Assembly: GCF_000442275.2 (NCBI RefSeq)
Contig: NZ_KE557306.1
Location: 612,668 to 676,667 of the forward strand
Length of the DNA stretch: 64,000 nt
Direction: 5' to 3'
Origin: Litoreibacter arenae DSM 19593
Lineage (GTDB): Bacteria; Pseudomonadota; Alphaproteobacteria; Rhodobacterales; Rhodobacteraceae
Shown here: piece after piece, positions 7,343 through 15,480 of the stretch
Numbering within the stretch: position 1 is the stretch's first letter
How the letters are laid out: the number at the start of each line of letters is the position of its first letter
Made by a program: the position numbers and the translations under genes
Notes under the pieces: generated by a model
The model's input: only the letters and a program-made list of their open reading frames with translations
Database searches by the model: none
Told to the model about the DNA's origin: nothing

Positions 7343-8962
7343 CTACCCCGCCCTCCTTTCAGTGGACGCGGCATCTTCAAGGATCATGTCGGAGACTTTC
7401 TCCCCGATCATGATCGCCGGTGCGTTGGTGTTGCCGCTCACGATGGTCGGCATGATGGAGCAGTCCGCCACGCGCAGCCCGTCGATGCCATGCACCCGAA
7501 GGCGGGCATCGACCACGGCCATGTCGTCGTTGCCCATTTTGCAAGTGCCGGTCGGATGGTAGATCGTCACGGCGGTGTTGCGCGCCCAGTCGAGCGTGGC
7601 GTCATGGTCGTCGAACGCGACCTCGCGGCCGGGGGCGAACTCTTCGATGATATGCTCTTTCAGCGGGCTATGCTGCGCGATGCGACGGGCGACCTGAATG
7701 CCTTTGACGATGGTGCGCTGGTCGGTTTCCGTCGCCAGATAGTTCGGGTGAATGGCGGGGTGGTCGCGCCAGTTGGCGGATGTCAGTTCCAGATGCCCCG
7801 CGCTTTCGGGGCGCAGTTGCAGCACGCTGGCGGTGAAGGCGGAAAACTTGTGCGGCCCTTCGGCGGGGTGCGAGGCCGAGAAGGGCTGGATGTGGAACTG
7901 GATGTCAGGCGTGTCCAGATGCGGCTCTGTCTTCAAGAAGCCCGTTCCGAGGCTCGCGGCCATCGCCATGGGGCCGGTGCGCTTCAGCGCATATTCCAGC
8001 GCGATCAGACCTTGCTTGAAGTAGTTGGAGACCTCGACATTGATCGTGGACAGGTCGGTTTTGAACACAGGGCGGGCTTGCAGGTGGTCTTGAAGGTTGC
8101 GCCCGACGCCTTTCAATTCGTGCACCATCTCGATGCCGTGGGGCTTGATGCCATCCACGTCACCGATGCCGGATAACATGAGGATCTGCGGGGAACCTAT
8201 TGCGCCTGCTGATAAAATGACTTCCCTGCGGGCACGGATTTCAGTGTGCTTGCCGTTCAGGTCGACCTCAACCCCTGTGGCACGTTTGCCGTCGAGGATC
8301 AGGCGCTTGGTTTGGGCGTGGGTGATGATTTCAAGGTTCGAGCGCCCTCGCGCAGGTTTCAGATAGGCCACCGCCGAGGAGCATCTGCGCCCGTTTGCCA
8401 TGGTCAACTGGAAGTAGCCGACGCCTTCCTGATCGCCGTCATTGTAGTCGGGGTTTTTCTTGTAGCCAGCGGCTTCGGCGGCGTCGATCCACTTGTCCAC
8501 CACGTCGCGTTTCAGACGTGTGGGGGAGACGTGCAAGGGACCGCCCGTGCCGCGATCTTCGCCCTTGTCTTTGCCGTGCCAGTTTTCGGATTTCTTGAAG
8601 TATGGCAGGACCGTTTCCCAGTCCCAGCCGGTATTCCCCATCTGTGCCCAGTGGTCGTAGTCCTGCGCTTGCCCGCGCACATATAGCAGCCCGTTGATCG
8701 ACGACGAGCCGCCCAGCACGCGCCCGCGCGGCCACGGGATAGAGCGCCCGTTCAGCCCCGGATCGCTGGCCGCCTGATAGCGCCAATCGGTCTTGGGGTT
8801 ACCCATGGTTTTGAAGTAGCCGACCGGAATGTGGATCCACGGGTTTGTGTCGCGACCGCCAGCCTCAAGCAGGGCAACGGTAAACCTGCCGCTCTCGGAA
8901 AGGCGGTTGGCAATGGCGCATCCGGCAGAACCGGCGCCCACAATCACGTAGTCAAATTCCAA
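7343..8962 (-). CDS. GMC family FAD-dependent oxidoreductase (choline/alcohol dehydrogenase-like)
   Basis: A 539-residue flavoprotein of the glucose-methanol-choline family. The N-terminus [20 protein letters not shown] is the FAD Rossmann motif. [20 protein letters not shown] and the C-terminal HPTGTCKMG, then [19 protein letters not shown], are GMC signatures; the His of HPTGT is the likely catalytic base. The start is a TTG at 8962, preceded by GGAGG, and it begins exactly at the family N-terminus. Some 124 bp downstream lies the TRAP binding-protein gene, so uptake and oxidation are linked. The substrate (an alcohol, polyol or amino alcohol) is not identifiable. Confidence 0.9.
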   Translation of the reverse strand: MEFDYVIVGAGSAGCAIANRLSESGRFTVALLEAGGRDTNPWIHIPVGYFKTMGNPKTDWRYQAASDPGLNGRSIPWPRGRVLGGSSSINGLLYVRGQAQDYDHWAQMGNTGWDWETVLPYFKKSENWHGKDKGEDRGTGGPLHVSPTRLKRDVVDKWIDAAEAAGYKKNPDYNDGDQEGVGYFQLTMANGRRCSSAVAYLKPARGRSNLEIITHAQTKRLILDGKRATGVEVDLNGKHTEIRARREVILSAGAIGSPQILMLSGIGDVDGIKPHGIEMVHELKGVGRNLQDHLQARPVFKTDLSTINVEVSNYFKQGLIALEYALKRTGPMAMAASLGTGFLKTEPHLDTPDIQFHIQPFSASHPAEGPHKFSAFTASVLQLRPESAGHLELTSANWRDHPAIHPNYLATETDQRTIVKGIQVARRIAQHSPLKEHIIEEFAPGREVAFDDHDATLDWARNTAVTIYHPTGTCKMGNDDMAVVDARLRVHGIDGLRVADCSIMPTIVSGNTNAPAIMIGEKVSDMILEDAASTERRAG

Positions 8963-8979
8963 AACCCCTCCATATGTCA

Positions 8980-9042
8980 AAAAATGAGACTTTGCGTCTC
9001 GTTTTTGATGGTTTAGCCTACAACGATTCGTGCATTGCACAA
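8980..9042 (-). promoter_or_regulatory. Promoter and IclR-type operator for the GMC/TRAP operon
   Basis: On the minus strand, TTGTGC (9042-9037) and TAGGCT (9020-9015) form -35/-10 elements with a 16-base spacer, giving a start near 9008. Immediately downstream is an 11+11 inverted repeat, AAAAATGAGAC (8980-8990) and GTCTCGTTTTT (8996-9006), with one mismatch and a 5-base spacer. A-rich arms ending in GAGAC/GAAAC are typical of IclR/KdgR-type operators. Its position over +2 to +28 suggests repression by the divergent IclR gene product. Confidence 0.5.
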
Positions 9043-9102
9043 GCGGTTTCCTGTGAGGGTATCGCAGGCACGTCCCGCAATCTGTGACGAACGGAGGATG
9101 GT

Positions 9103-9888
9103 TTGGACGATAAGGCGACGCCGGACGACACTGCTGACGCGCGGATTCCGACAAACATGCGGACGCTGCTGTTGTTGGAGGCGCTTGGGCAAAGCGACAA
9201 GGCGATGACCCCGACAGAACTGAATGCGTCGGTCGGATTGCCGAAGCAGACGGTGCACCGGTTATGCGCGACACTGGAGGCGGAGGGGTTTCTGGTGCGC
9301 GACGGCGATGGCAAGGGGTTCCGCGCCGCCCGTCGCGCCCGTCTGATGGCGTCGGGGTTGCTTCATGCCGGCTGGGCGAACGTCGCGCGGCACCAGATCA
9401 TGAGCGAGGTCGCCAGAAGCGTCGGCGAAACCGTGAACTTCGTCGTGCCGGAAGAGGCGGGGATGCGGTATCTTGACCGGGTCGATACAAGCTGGTCGTT
9501 TCGCATCCAGTTGCCCATCGGCACCCATGTGCCGTTCCACTGCACAGCCTCCGGCAAGGTGTTCATGGCTTCGCTGACCCCGAAGGCGCGAGCGGCCTTC
9601 GTCAGCGCGTTGACGCTGTCGCGGGAGACGCGCAAGACCCACGTCTCGACCGATGCACTGTTGGCCGAGTTGAAGGTGATCGCGAAGCAGGGGTTCGCGG
9701 AAGACGACGAGGAGTTCATCGACGACATGGTGGCCGTCGCGGTGCCGGTGCGCGACCCTGCGGGGCGCTACGTGGCTTCCCTGGCGGTGCACGGGCCTGC
9801 CCAGCGGATGAGCCTCGTTCAGGCAAAAAGCATGTTGCCGACGCTGCAAGTCGCGGCAGACAAGCTGCGCGATACCTTGTTTGTCTAG
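9103..9888 (+). CDS. IclR family transcriptional regulator
   Basis: A 261-residue regulator. A winged helix-turn-helix (about residues 18-78, MTPTELNASVGLPKQTVHRL) is followed by the IclR effector domain (about 85-255), with the conserved FHCTASGKVFMASL and the EDDEEFIDDMVAVAVPV segment. The start is TTG 9103 with GGAGG 5 bases upstream; a nearby ATG is out of frame. It is divergent from the GMC/TRAP operon across 140 bp containing an AT-rich inverted repeat, and convergent with the alcohol dehydrogenase gene (stop codons overlap). It most likely controls both, in response to the transported compound. Confidence 0.9.
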   Translation: MDDKATPDDTADARIPTNMRTLLLLEALGQSDKAMTPTELNASVGLPKQTVHRLCATLEAEGFLVRDGDGKGFRAARRARLMASGLLHAGWANVARHQIMSEVARSVGETVNFVVPEEAGMRYLDRVDTSWSFRIQLPIGTHVPFHCTASGKVFMASLTPKARAAFVSALTLSRETRKTHVSTDALLAELKVIAKQGFAEDDEEFIDDMVAVAVPVRDPAGRYVASLAVHGPAQRMSLVQAKSMLPTLQVAADKLRDTLFV

Positions 9889-10871
9889 GGGTGCAGGATC
9901 ACTTTCGGCGCCATGACCTGTCCGCTGAGGATATCCGCAAAGGCTTGCGGCCCCTCCGAGAGCGCGCGTGTTTCGGCCCAGTCGAGCGGACCCAAGCGCC
10001 CGTCGGCCATTGCGGCGACGGTGTCGCGGAAGTCCTGATCGGTATAGGCGTAAGTTCCGAAAACTGTTATTTCCTGTAGGGTTATGCGGCGAACATCAAG
10101 TCCGTCATTGCTGTCTCCAAGCCCGATATGGCAGATCGTGCCACCGGGTGCGACCATCGTGCAGGCGGCTTTTCGGGTTGCCTGGAAGCCGACGCAATCG
10201 ACCACGAGCGCCGCTTGTCCGGCGTTTATTTCGGCGGGGTCGCGCACGGGAATGTCGGTCAGTTCGCGCAGATGCGATGCGCGAACGGGGTTGGTTTCCA
10301 GCAACGTAATGTCGGTCGCCCCGAACGCTTGTAACGCCAACGCGCTCCCGAACCCGATCGCGCCGCCGCCGATGACGATCACGGGCGCGCTCAGGTCGGC
10401 ATAGGGCTGCTCCGCGCACAGCCGGATGGCGTGCCAGCAGACCGCCAGCGGCTCTGCCAGCGCGGCCTGATCGAAGCTTAGGTGGTCAGGGAGGGGGATC
10501 AGGTTGTCCTCCGGCATGGTCAGCCATTGCGAAAATGCGCCTTCGCGGGGTGGCATGGAGATGATCTGGCGTGTCGGGCAAAGGTTCGTGCGCCCGCTTG
10601 CGCAGGCGGGGCAGGTGCCGCAGGTTACCAGCGGGTTTACCGTGACGCGGGTGCCGGTCAACTCGCCCGATGCGACGACGCCGGCAGCCTCGTGACCCAG
10701 CACCAACGGGGCGGGGCGTCGGTCGTCATGGCCCAGATAGCCGTGCATGTCGGAGCCGCAGATGCCGACGGATTTGACCTTAACCAGCGCCTCGTTTGCG
10801 CCCGGGAACGGGCGAGGGCGTTGCTGCATCTCCATGCTCTTCGGAGCAGTATAGACAAGGGCTTGCATCAT
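9885..10871 (-). CDS. Zinc-dependent alcohol dehydrogenase (MDR superfamily)
   Basis: A 328-residue medium-chain dehydrogenase. Catalytic zinc ligands sit in GICGSDMHGY and GHEAAGV. The structural zinc site is the four-Cys cluster in TCGTCPACASGRTNLC. The NAD(P) Rossmann motif is VIVIGGGAIGFGSALALQAF. The family includes L-idonate/sorbitol/threonine dehydrogenases, and the sequence does not discriminate among them. The start MMQALVYTAPKSM (10871) fits the family N-terminus, although the frame stays open farther upstream. Its stop overlaps that of the convergent iclR gene by 3 bases. It probably acts on the same substrate class as the GMC/TRAP operon. Confidence 0.87.
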   Translation of the reverse strand: MMQALVYTAPKSMEMQQRPRPFPGANEALVKVKSVGICGSDMHGYLGHDDRRPAPLVLGHEAAGVVASGELTGTRVTVNPLVTCGTCPACASGRTNLCPTRQIISMPPREGAFSQWLTMPEDNLIPLPDHLSFDQAALAEPLAVCWHAIRLCAEQPYADLSAPVIVIGGGAIGFGSALALQAFGATDITLLETNPVRASHLRELTDIPVRDPAEINAGQAALVVDCVGFQATRKAACTMVAPGGTICHIGLGDSNDGLDVRRITLQEITVFGTYAYTDQDFRDTVAAMADGRLGPLDWAETRALSEGPQAFADILSGQVMAPKVILHP

Positions 10872-10949
10872 GTTGGCGGCTTTCCTCGGGGCGTTCCGGT
10901 GCAGCTTCGGCGCAAGTGCGACGGCAGGCAAGCCTCCAGTTCGCGCTGA

Positions 10950-10963
10950 GTGACTTTGGTCAC
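10950..10963. promoter_or_regulatory. Candidate CRP/FNR-family operator
   Basis: GTGACTTTGGTCAC is a perfect palindromic GTGA-N6-TCAC site in the 148-bp divergent space between the alcohol dehydrogenase and the type I secretion substrate. It resembles the CRP core but lacks the outer T/A positions. The regulated direction is unknown. Confidence 0.35.
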
Positions 10964-11019
10964 CATCCCCCGTTGCCCCTAGGTCACGAATTACCACTAC
11001 ATCTAGAGGGGGTTCAAAT

Positions 11020-11775
11020 ATGTCGGCATTTCCGGCGATGATGGACGCGAACGGCAACTGGTCGGTGACTTTTGGCTCGAACGAGATCCCGCAGGGCGAA
11101 TACATCTCTGACGTCACGGTCACGACCATCGACCGCAACGGCAACCCTGACAGCGTCTCGACCCCTGTCACTGTGGATACCGAGGTGCCGGATGCGCCTG
11201 TCGTGATCTCCTACACGGAATACACCCGTGGCGATCCCGGCGTGTCGGGCGTTGGCACCGAGCTGAGCGACGATATCGTCGCCATCAGTCAGATCAGCGG
11301 GACCGGGCAGGTCAGCAACGTGGCCTATGACACCCGCACCGTGGCCGAAATTCCGGGTGTGCGGGATGGCGAGCTGCAATTCACCTTCAACGAACGCATT
11401 CCCGACGGCTCCAACCTCGTGATCAACGCCGAGGATGCGGTGGGCAACGAAAGCGCCACGTTTGTGGTGCTGGACGACAATGCCCCCGGCGTGGTTGACG
11501 TGTCGCTGGCGGGGCTTTCCGGCTTCGATGTGGGGGCGATCGACCTGTCCATCGCGGGCGACAGTGCGCTGACCCTGAGCGAGGCGGACCTGCTGGGCCT
11601 GTCCGACGACACCAATGCGCTGATCATCCACGGCGATACATCCGACACGGTCAACATCGCAGGCGCGCAGGCCACAGGGGCGACCGAGACGATCGGTGGC
11701 CGCGTCTATGACGTCTACACATTGGGGGATGATGGCAGCTTGATCATCGACCACACGGTCAACGTGAACTACTAA
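11020..11775 (+). CDS. Short Ig-like-repeat secreted protein, likely truncated BapA/LapA-type adhesin and type I secretion substrate
   Basis: A 251-residue, acidic, cysteine-free protein without a Sec signal. The first 50 residues (GNWSVTFGSNEIPQGEY, then VDTEVPDAP) are the second half of a bacterial Ig-like adhesin repeat, and residues 55-155 resemble another repeat. The C-terminus (IHGDTSDTVNIAGAQATGA, then GRVYDVYTLGDDGSLIID) looks like the terminal type I secretion target of large adhesins. An AGAGGGGG ribosome site 7 bases before ATG 11020 supports real initiation. Homologues are usually thousands of residues long, so this is probably a collapsed remnant that may still be secreted by the adjacent transporter. 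No RTX nonapeptides were seen. Confidence 0.6.
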   Translation: MSAFPAMMDANGNWSVTFGSNEIPQGEYISDVTVTTIDRNGNPDSVSTPVTVDTEVPDAPVVISYTEYTRGDPGVSGVGTELSDDIVAISQISGTGQVSNVAYDTRTVAEIPGVRDGELQFTFNERIPDGSNLVINAEDAVGNESATFVVLDDNAPGVVDVSLAGLSGFDVGAIDLSIAGDSALTLSEADLLGLSDDTNALIIHGDTSDTVNIAGAQATGATETIGGRVYDVYTLGDDGSLIIDHTVNVNY

Positions 11776-11785
11776 AAGCGGGCGG

Positions 11786-11813
11786 GGGCGTATCCACATG
11801 GATGCGCCCTTTT
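11786..11813 (+). terminator. Terminator or attenuator between secretion substrate and tolC-like gene
   Basis: Stem GGGCGTATCC (11786-11795) with GGATGCGCCC (11800-11809), one G:T pair, 4-base loop, then TTTT. It should uncouple high substrate expression from lower exporter expression. It also overlaps an upstream alternative ATG of the next gene, arguing against that start. Confidence 0.6.
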
Positions 11814-11845
11814 CCAACCTCTCGACGCATAAGAAGGGGCTCCGC

Positions 11846-13204
11846 ATGGGACAGGGTACGAGGAAACGCGCGATTTTGCGCATGGTGCTGGCTGGCACCA
11901 CCGCGGCTGTATTGACGGGCTGCATGGGGGGCGAGGTGACGCGGGGGATATTCTCCGGCGCGACGCCAGCGGCCAACATCGCGATGGGGGAAAACCTGCC
12001 GGATGCCACCACGCAGCCGGAGGCGCAAGCCGCGCTGGCGGGGAGCGGGGACGGCTCCGTGCTGATCCAGACCTTACTGCAACGTGAAGCGGCACTGGAC
12101 GCGCGGTCGCCCTATGGCAAGGTTGCGGGCGCGGTGCTGGCTGCGAACTCCCGCGCGGCGGAGGCCGAGTTGCGCTCCGCCAAGCTGCGTGCGGAGGCCG
12201 CGTCAAAGAACTGGTTGCCGACGATCGGCCCCGCACTGACGCTGTCGTCGCTTGGAGAAGTTGTCGCCTCCATGGTCATCGACCAGGTGTTGTTCGATAA
12301 CGGCCGCAAGAAGGCGGAACGCAGCTTTGCGAAAGCGGACGTCGAGGTTGTCGCCGTGGCGCTGGCGCAAGACACCAACGACCGCGTCTATTCCGCGCTG
12401 GAGTTGTATATCACCGCCGAGAAAGCCCGTGCACAGGCGCAGGCGGGCAGCCGCGCGGCGGAGCGTTTGGGCGAGTTCGCATGGATCATGGACCAGCGGG
12501 TGCGCGGCGGGGTGTCCAACCCTGCGGACCGCCAGATCGTGAACCAGAAACTGGCCGAGGCGGAAAACCAGCGCAATTCCGATCTGGAGACCGCCCGCAC
12601 CGCGATTGCGGAACTGAACGCGATGTCACTCAAGCCTTTGAGTGATGTGCGCGGTCTGGCCCCGATTGTGAGCACCTCCAGTGTCAAGCCATTGTCGATC
12701 CTGAAGGCAGAAGCCGAACGGGACCGCGATATTGCCGAGGCCACGATCAACCGCGCAGGGTTTCTGCCGGGATTGTCTGCCAAGGGCACCTTGCAAGAAG
12801 GTGGCGCGACGGGCGGCATTACCGCTGGCGCCCCCAACGGCTTCGGCTTTGGCACCAAGTCCAGCCTGAAAGCCATCGAGGCCACCAAGGAAGCCGCCGC
12901 GCGGCGGGTGGCGCAGGCGTCCGAAGACCAGTCGCGCACCATGCGCCGGCTGGAGCAGAACCTGATTTCCCTGAAGCGCCAACAGGCACAGGGGCAGGGG
13001 CTTCTGGCTTCGGCCAACGAAAACCTGTCGCTGTTCGACCGCCAGTATAAGGCGGGGCAGCGCCCCGTGATGGATGTGGTACGCGTCTACGAGACCAAGG
13101 TCGCGACCGAGCGGGACCAGATCGGCCTCACGTATCAGGTCGCGTTGGTCGAGTTGCAGATTGCCCATCTGATGGGCGTGTTGGTGGATGGTGAGGATAT
13201 ATGA
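11846..13204 (+). CDS. TolC-like outer membrane channel of type I secretion system (lipoprotein)
   Basis: A 452-residue outer membrane efflux protein. The start at 11846 gives a lipoprotein signal: basic n-region GTRKRAILR, hydrophobic core and lipobox LTGC (Cys at residue 26). An ATG 16 codons upstream lies inside a terminator-like hairpin and spoils the signal peptide. Two OEP repeats follow (about 95-270 and 290-440), with long helices such as ANSRAAEAELRSAKLRAEAA and the DQVLFDNGRKKAE motif typical of TolC proteins. Overlaps the ABC gene by ATGA. It forms the outer-membrane exit duct. Confidence 0.87.
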   Translation: MGQGTRKRAILRMVLAGTTAAVLTGCMGGEVTRGIFSGATPAANIAMGENLPDATTQPEAQAALAGSGDGSVLIQTLLQREAALDARSPYGKVAGAVLAANSRAAEAELRSAKLRAEAASKNWLPTIGPALTLSSLGEVVASMVIDQVLFDNGRKKAERSFAKADVEVVAVALAQDTNDRVYSALELYITAEKARAQAQAGSRAAERLGEFAWIMDQRVRGGVSNPADRQIVNQKLAEAENQRNSDLETARTAIAELNAMSLKPLSDVRGLAPIVSTSSVKPLSILKAEAERDRDIAEATINRAGFLPGLSAKGTLQEGGATGGITAGAPNGFGFGTKSSLKAIEATKEAAARRVAQASEDQSRTMRRLEQNLISLKRQQAQGQGLLASANENLSLFDRQYKAGQRPVMDVVRVYETKVATERDQIGLTYQVALVELQIAHLMGVLVDGEDI

Positions 13205-15480
13205 CCACGCCCGTCATCGCGTTTGACATGGCACGGGCCAAGGCGGCTCAGGCATCGAACACGGCCAAGCTGAAACCGGTCGAGACGCCAACCGCCGTGG
13301 CGAACGATCCGGGCTTGAGGGTGCCGATGCCGCAAGCGCCGGAAAATGCGGGACGGTTTTCCAAGAAGTTGCGCAGCCGGGCGGAGCTGGTGTCGGTCTA
13401 TGCGGGCCTTCTGGGTGTGGACTTGCAACCGTCCGATGTGCTGGACGCGGCGGTGGAGATGCCGCTGGATGCGGGCGGCGTGTCGCCTGAACTGTTGGCC
13501 CGCGCGATGAAGTCGCTGGGCCTGGTCTGTGCCGTGCGCGATGTACGCTTGCAGCCCGATCTGTGGCCCGCACTGGCCGAGATGAAAACCGGCCAGTTGG
13601 TTTTGGTGCTGGAACAGCACGACCTGACGCTGACGATCTTCGACCAGACAGTCGGCGACCGCCGTGCCGAGGTGCCGCTGGCCGAGTTTGCCAAGGTGTT
13701 TTCCGGCAAAGTGCTGAAGGCCGAAAGCTCCATGGCCCAGGTCGAGGAGAAGCATCGGCTGGACGCGAAGCCTGCCCACTGGTTTTGGGGTGAATTTCCG
13801 AAGTATAAACGCCACCTGATCGAGATCACCGCAGGCTCTTTCGTGGCCAACATCCTCGCAGTCGCCGTCGCGCTGTTTTCCTTGCAGGTCTATGACCGCG
13901 TGATCCCGCACCAGTCCCACGCGACGTTGTGGGTGCTGGCCATCGGCGCCGTTGGTGCTTTGACGCTTGAGGCGTTCCTGAAGATCGCCCGTGCGCGGAT
14001 GATGGACGGGGCGGGGCGCAAGATCGAGCTGGCGGTGCAGCAAACCCTGATGAGCCGCCTGCTGGGCATGCGGGCAGGCACGCCGGGTGCGACGCCGTCC
14101 GGCACGTTCTCGGCGATGCGGGAATTTTCTTCGATCCGCGAGTTTTTCACCGCGTCCACCATCGGCTCGCTGACGGATGTGCCGTTTATCTTTCTGTTCC
14201 TGCTCTTGGTGTCCTCCATCGCGGGCAATGTCGTCTGGGTGCTGATCGCAGGCGGCTTCCTGATGGTGTTGCCGGGCTTCTTTTTGCAAAAGCGGATGAT
14301 GACCCTGACCGAGGAAACGCAAGGCGCGTCGGTGAAGGCAAACCGCTTGCTGCACGAAGCCATCTACGAGGCCGACACCGTCAAAGCGCATCGGGGCGAG
14401 GACCGCTTTGCCCGCGTCTGGGGCGAGTTGAACGCGCTGTCCGCGCTGAAATCCTCCGAGCAACGTCGCCTCGCCTCCGCGCTGACCTTCTGGTCGCAAG
14501 GGGTGCAGCAGGCGACCTATGTGGGCGCGGTTGTGCTGGGGACGTTTCTGGTTTTCGCGGGCGAGTTCACCGTGGGGTCAATCATCGCGGTCGGCATCCT
14601 GACGTCCCGCACACTGGCACCGCTGACGCAACTGGCAGGCACCATGGCGCGGTGGTCGAATGTGAAAACCGCGCTTGCGGGGCTTGATGCCGTGGTTGAC
14701 AGCCCGCAGGACTTCGACGAAGGCCGTAGCTACTTGCGCCGCGAGCGGATCACCGGCCGGTTCGAGCTGCGCGACGTGATCCACCGCTATGACGAGGACG
14801 CGGCGCCGGTTCTGGACCTCGGCGGCTTGGCCATTCCGGCGGGCCAGCATGCGGCGATCCTCGAGGCCAATGGCTCCGGCAAGTCCACGCTGATCAAACT
14901 GCTGTCGGGGCTTTACGCGCCCGACAAGGGCCGCGTGTTGATCGACGGGATCGACATGGGGCAGATCCACCCCAAAGACCTGCGCCGCGGCGTGGGCTAT
15001 CTGAGCCAGGAGGTGCGCCTGTTCGCAGGCTCGCTGCGCGACAACCTCAACCTGTCGGGGCTGGAGCGCGACGATGTTCGCTTGCTGGCGGCGCTCGATT
15101 TTGCGGGGCTGGGGCGCTATGTACGCGAACATGCCAAGGGGCTGGACCTGCCCATCCATGATGGCGGCGCGGGGCTGTCCATCGGGCAGCGCCAGTCCAT
15201 TGGCTGGGCGCGGCTGTGGCTGCAAGACCCGTCCGTGGTGCTACTGGACGAGCCGACCGCAGCGCTTGACCAGTCGCTGGAAGCCGCTTTGGTGGCGAAC
15301 CTGCAAGGCTGGCTCAAGGGCCGCACGGCGGTGATCGCGACGCATCGGATGCCGATTCTGACCCTGACCGAGCGTGTGATGATCCTGAAGGGCGGCAAGC
15401 TGTCCGTGGACGGGCCACGCGCGCAGGTGTTGGAGCATCTGAAAAAGACCACGGCCACCGCGCCGAAAGGGGGCAACTGA
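13201..15480 (+). CDS. Type I secretion system ABC transporter (LapB/LssB-like)
   Basis: A 759-residue permease-ATPase. Residues 50-170 form a C39-peptidase-like domain without the catalytic Cys (a docking CLD). A six-helix membrane domain follows (about 195-480), then the ATPase domain (about 510-745). Walker A is EANGSGKSTL rather than the usual GPSGAGKST, the signature is LSIGQRQ, Walker B is VVLLDEPTAALD, and the H-loop is in IATHRMP. It energises one-step export of the substrate. Coupled to both neighbours (ATGA with tolC-like, TGATG with hlyD-like). A CLD-type exporter fits adhesin or RTX substrates that are not cleaved at the N-terminus. Confidence 0.92.
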   Translation: MTTPVIAFDMARAKAAQASNTAKLKPVETPTAVANDPGLRVPMPQAPENAGRFSKKLRSRAELVSVYAGLLGVDLQPSDVLDAAVEMPLDAGGVSPELLARAMKSLGLVCAVRDVRLQPDLWPALAEMKTGQLVLVLEQHDLTLTIFDQTVGDRRAEVPLAEFAKVFSGKVLKAESSMAQVEEKHRLDAKPAHWFWGEFPKYKRHLIEITAGSFVANILAVAVALFSLQVYDRVIPHQSHATLWVLAIGAVGALTLEAFLKIARARMMDGAGRKIELAVQQTLMSRLLGMRAGTPGATPSGTFSAMREFSSIREFFTASTIGSLTDVPFIFLFLLLVSSIAGNVVWVLIAGGFLMVLPGFFLQKRMMTLTEETQGASVKANRLLHEAIYEADTVKAHRGEDRFARVWGELNALSALKSSEQRRLASALTFWSQGVQQATYVGAVVLGTFLVFAGEFTVGSIIAVGILTSRTLAPLTQLAGTMARWSNVKTALAGLDAVVDSPQDFDEGRSYLRRERITGRFELRDVIHRYDEDAAPVLDLGGLAIPAGQHAAILEANGSGKSTLIKLLSGLYAPDKGRVLIDGIDMGQIHPKDLRRGVGYLSQEVRLFAGSLRDNLNLSGLERDDVRLLAALDFAGLGRYVREHAKGLDLPIHDGGAGLSIGQRQSIGWARLWLQDPSVVLLDEPTAALDQSLEAALVANLQGWLKGRTAVIATHRMPILTLTERVMILKGGKLSVDGPRAQVLEHLKKTTATAPKGGN

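Noticed and set aside
11798-11845. Upstream ATG for the TolC-like gene
   Set aside because: It lies inside a terminator-like hairpin and would add 16 residues before a good lipoprotein signal peptide.
13135-14499. 454-codon open frame on the minus strand opposite the ABC exporter
   Set aside because: Fully antisense to a gene with all ABC motifs; Gln/His/Arg-rich translation.
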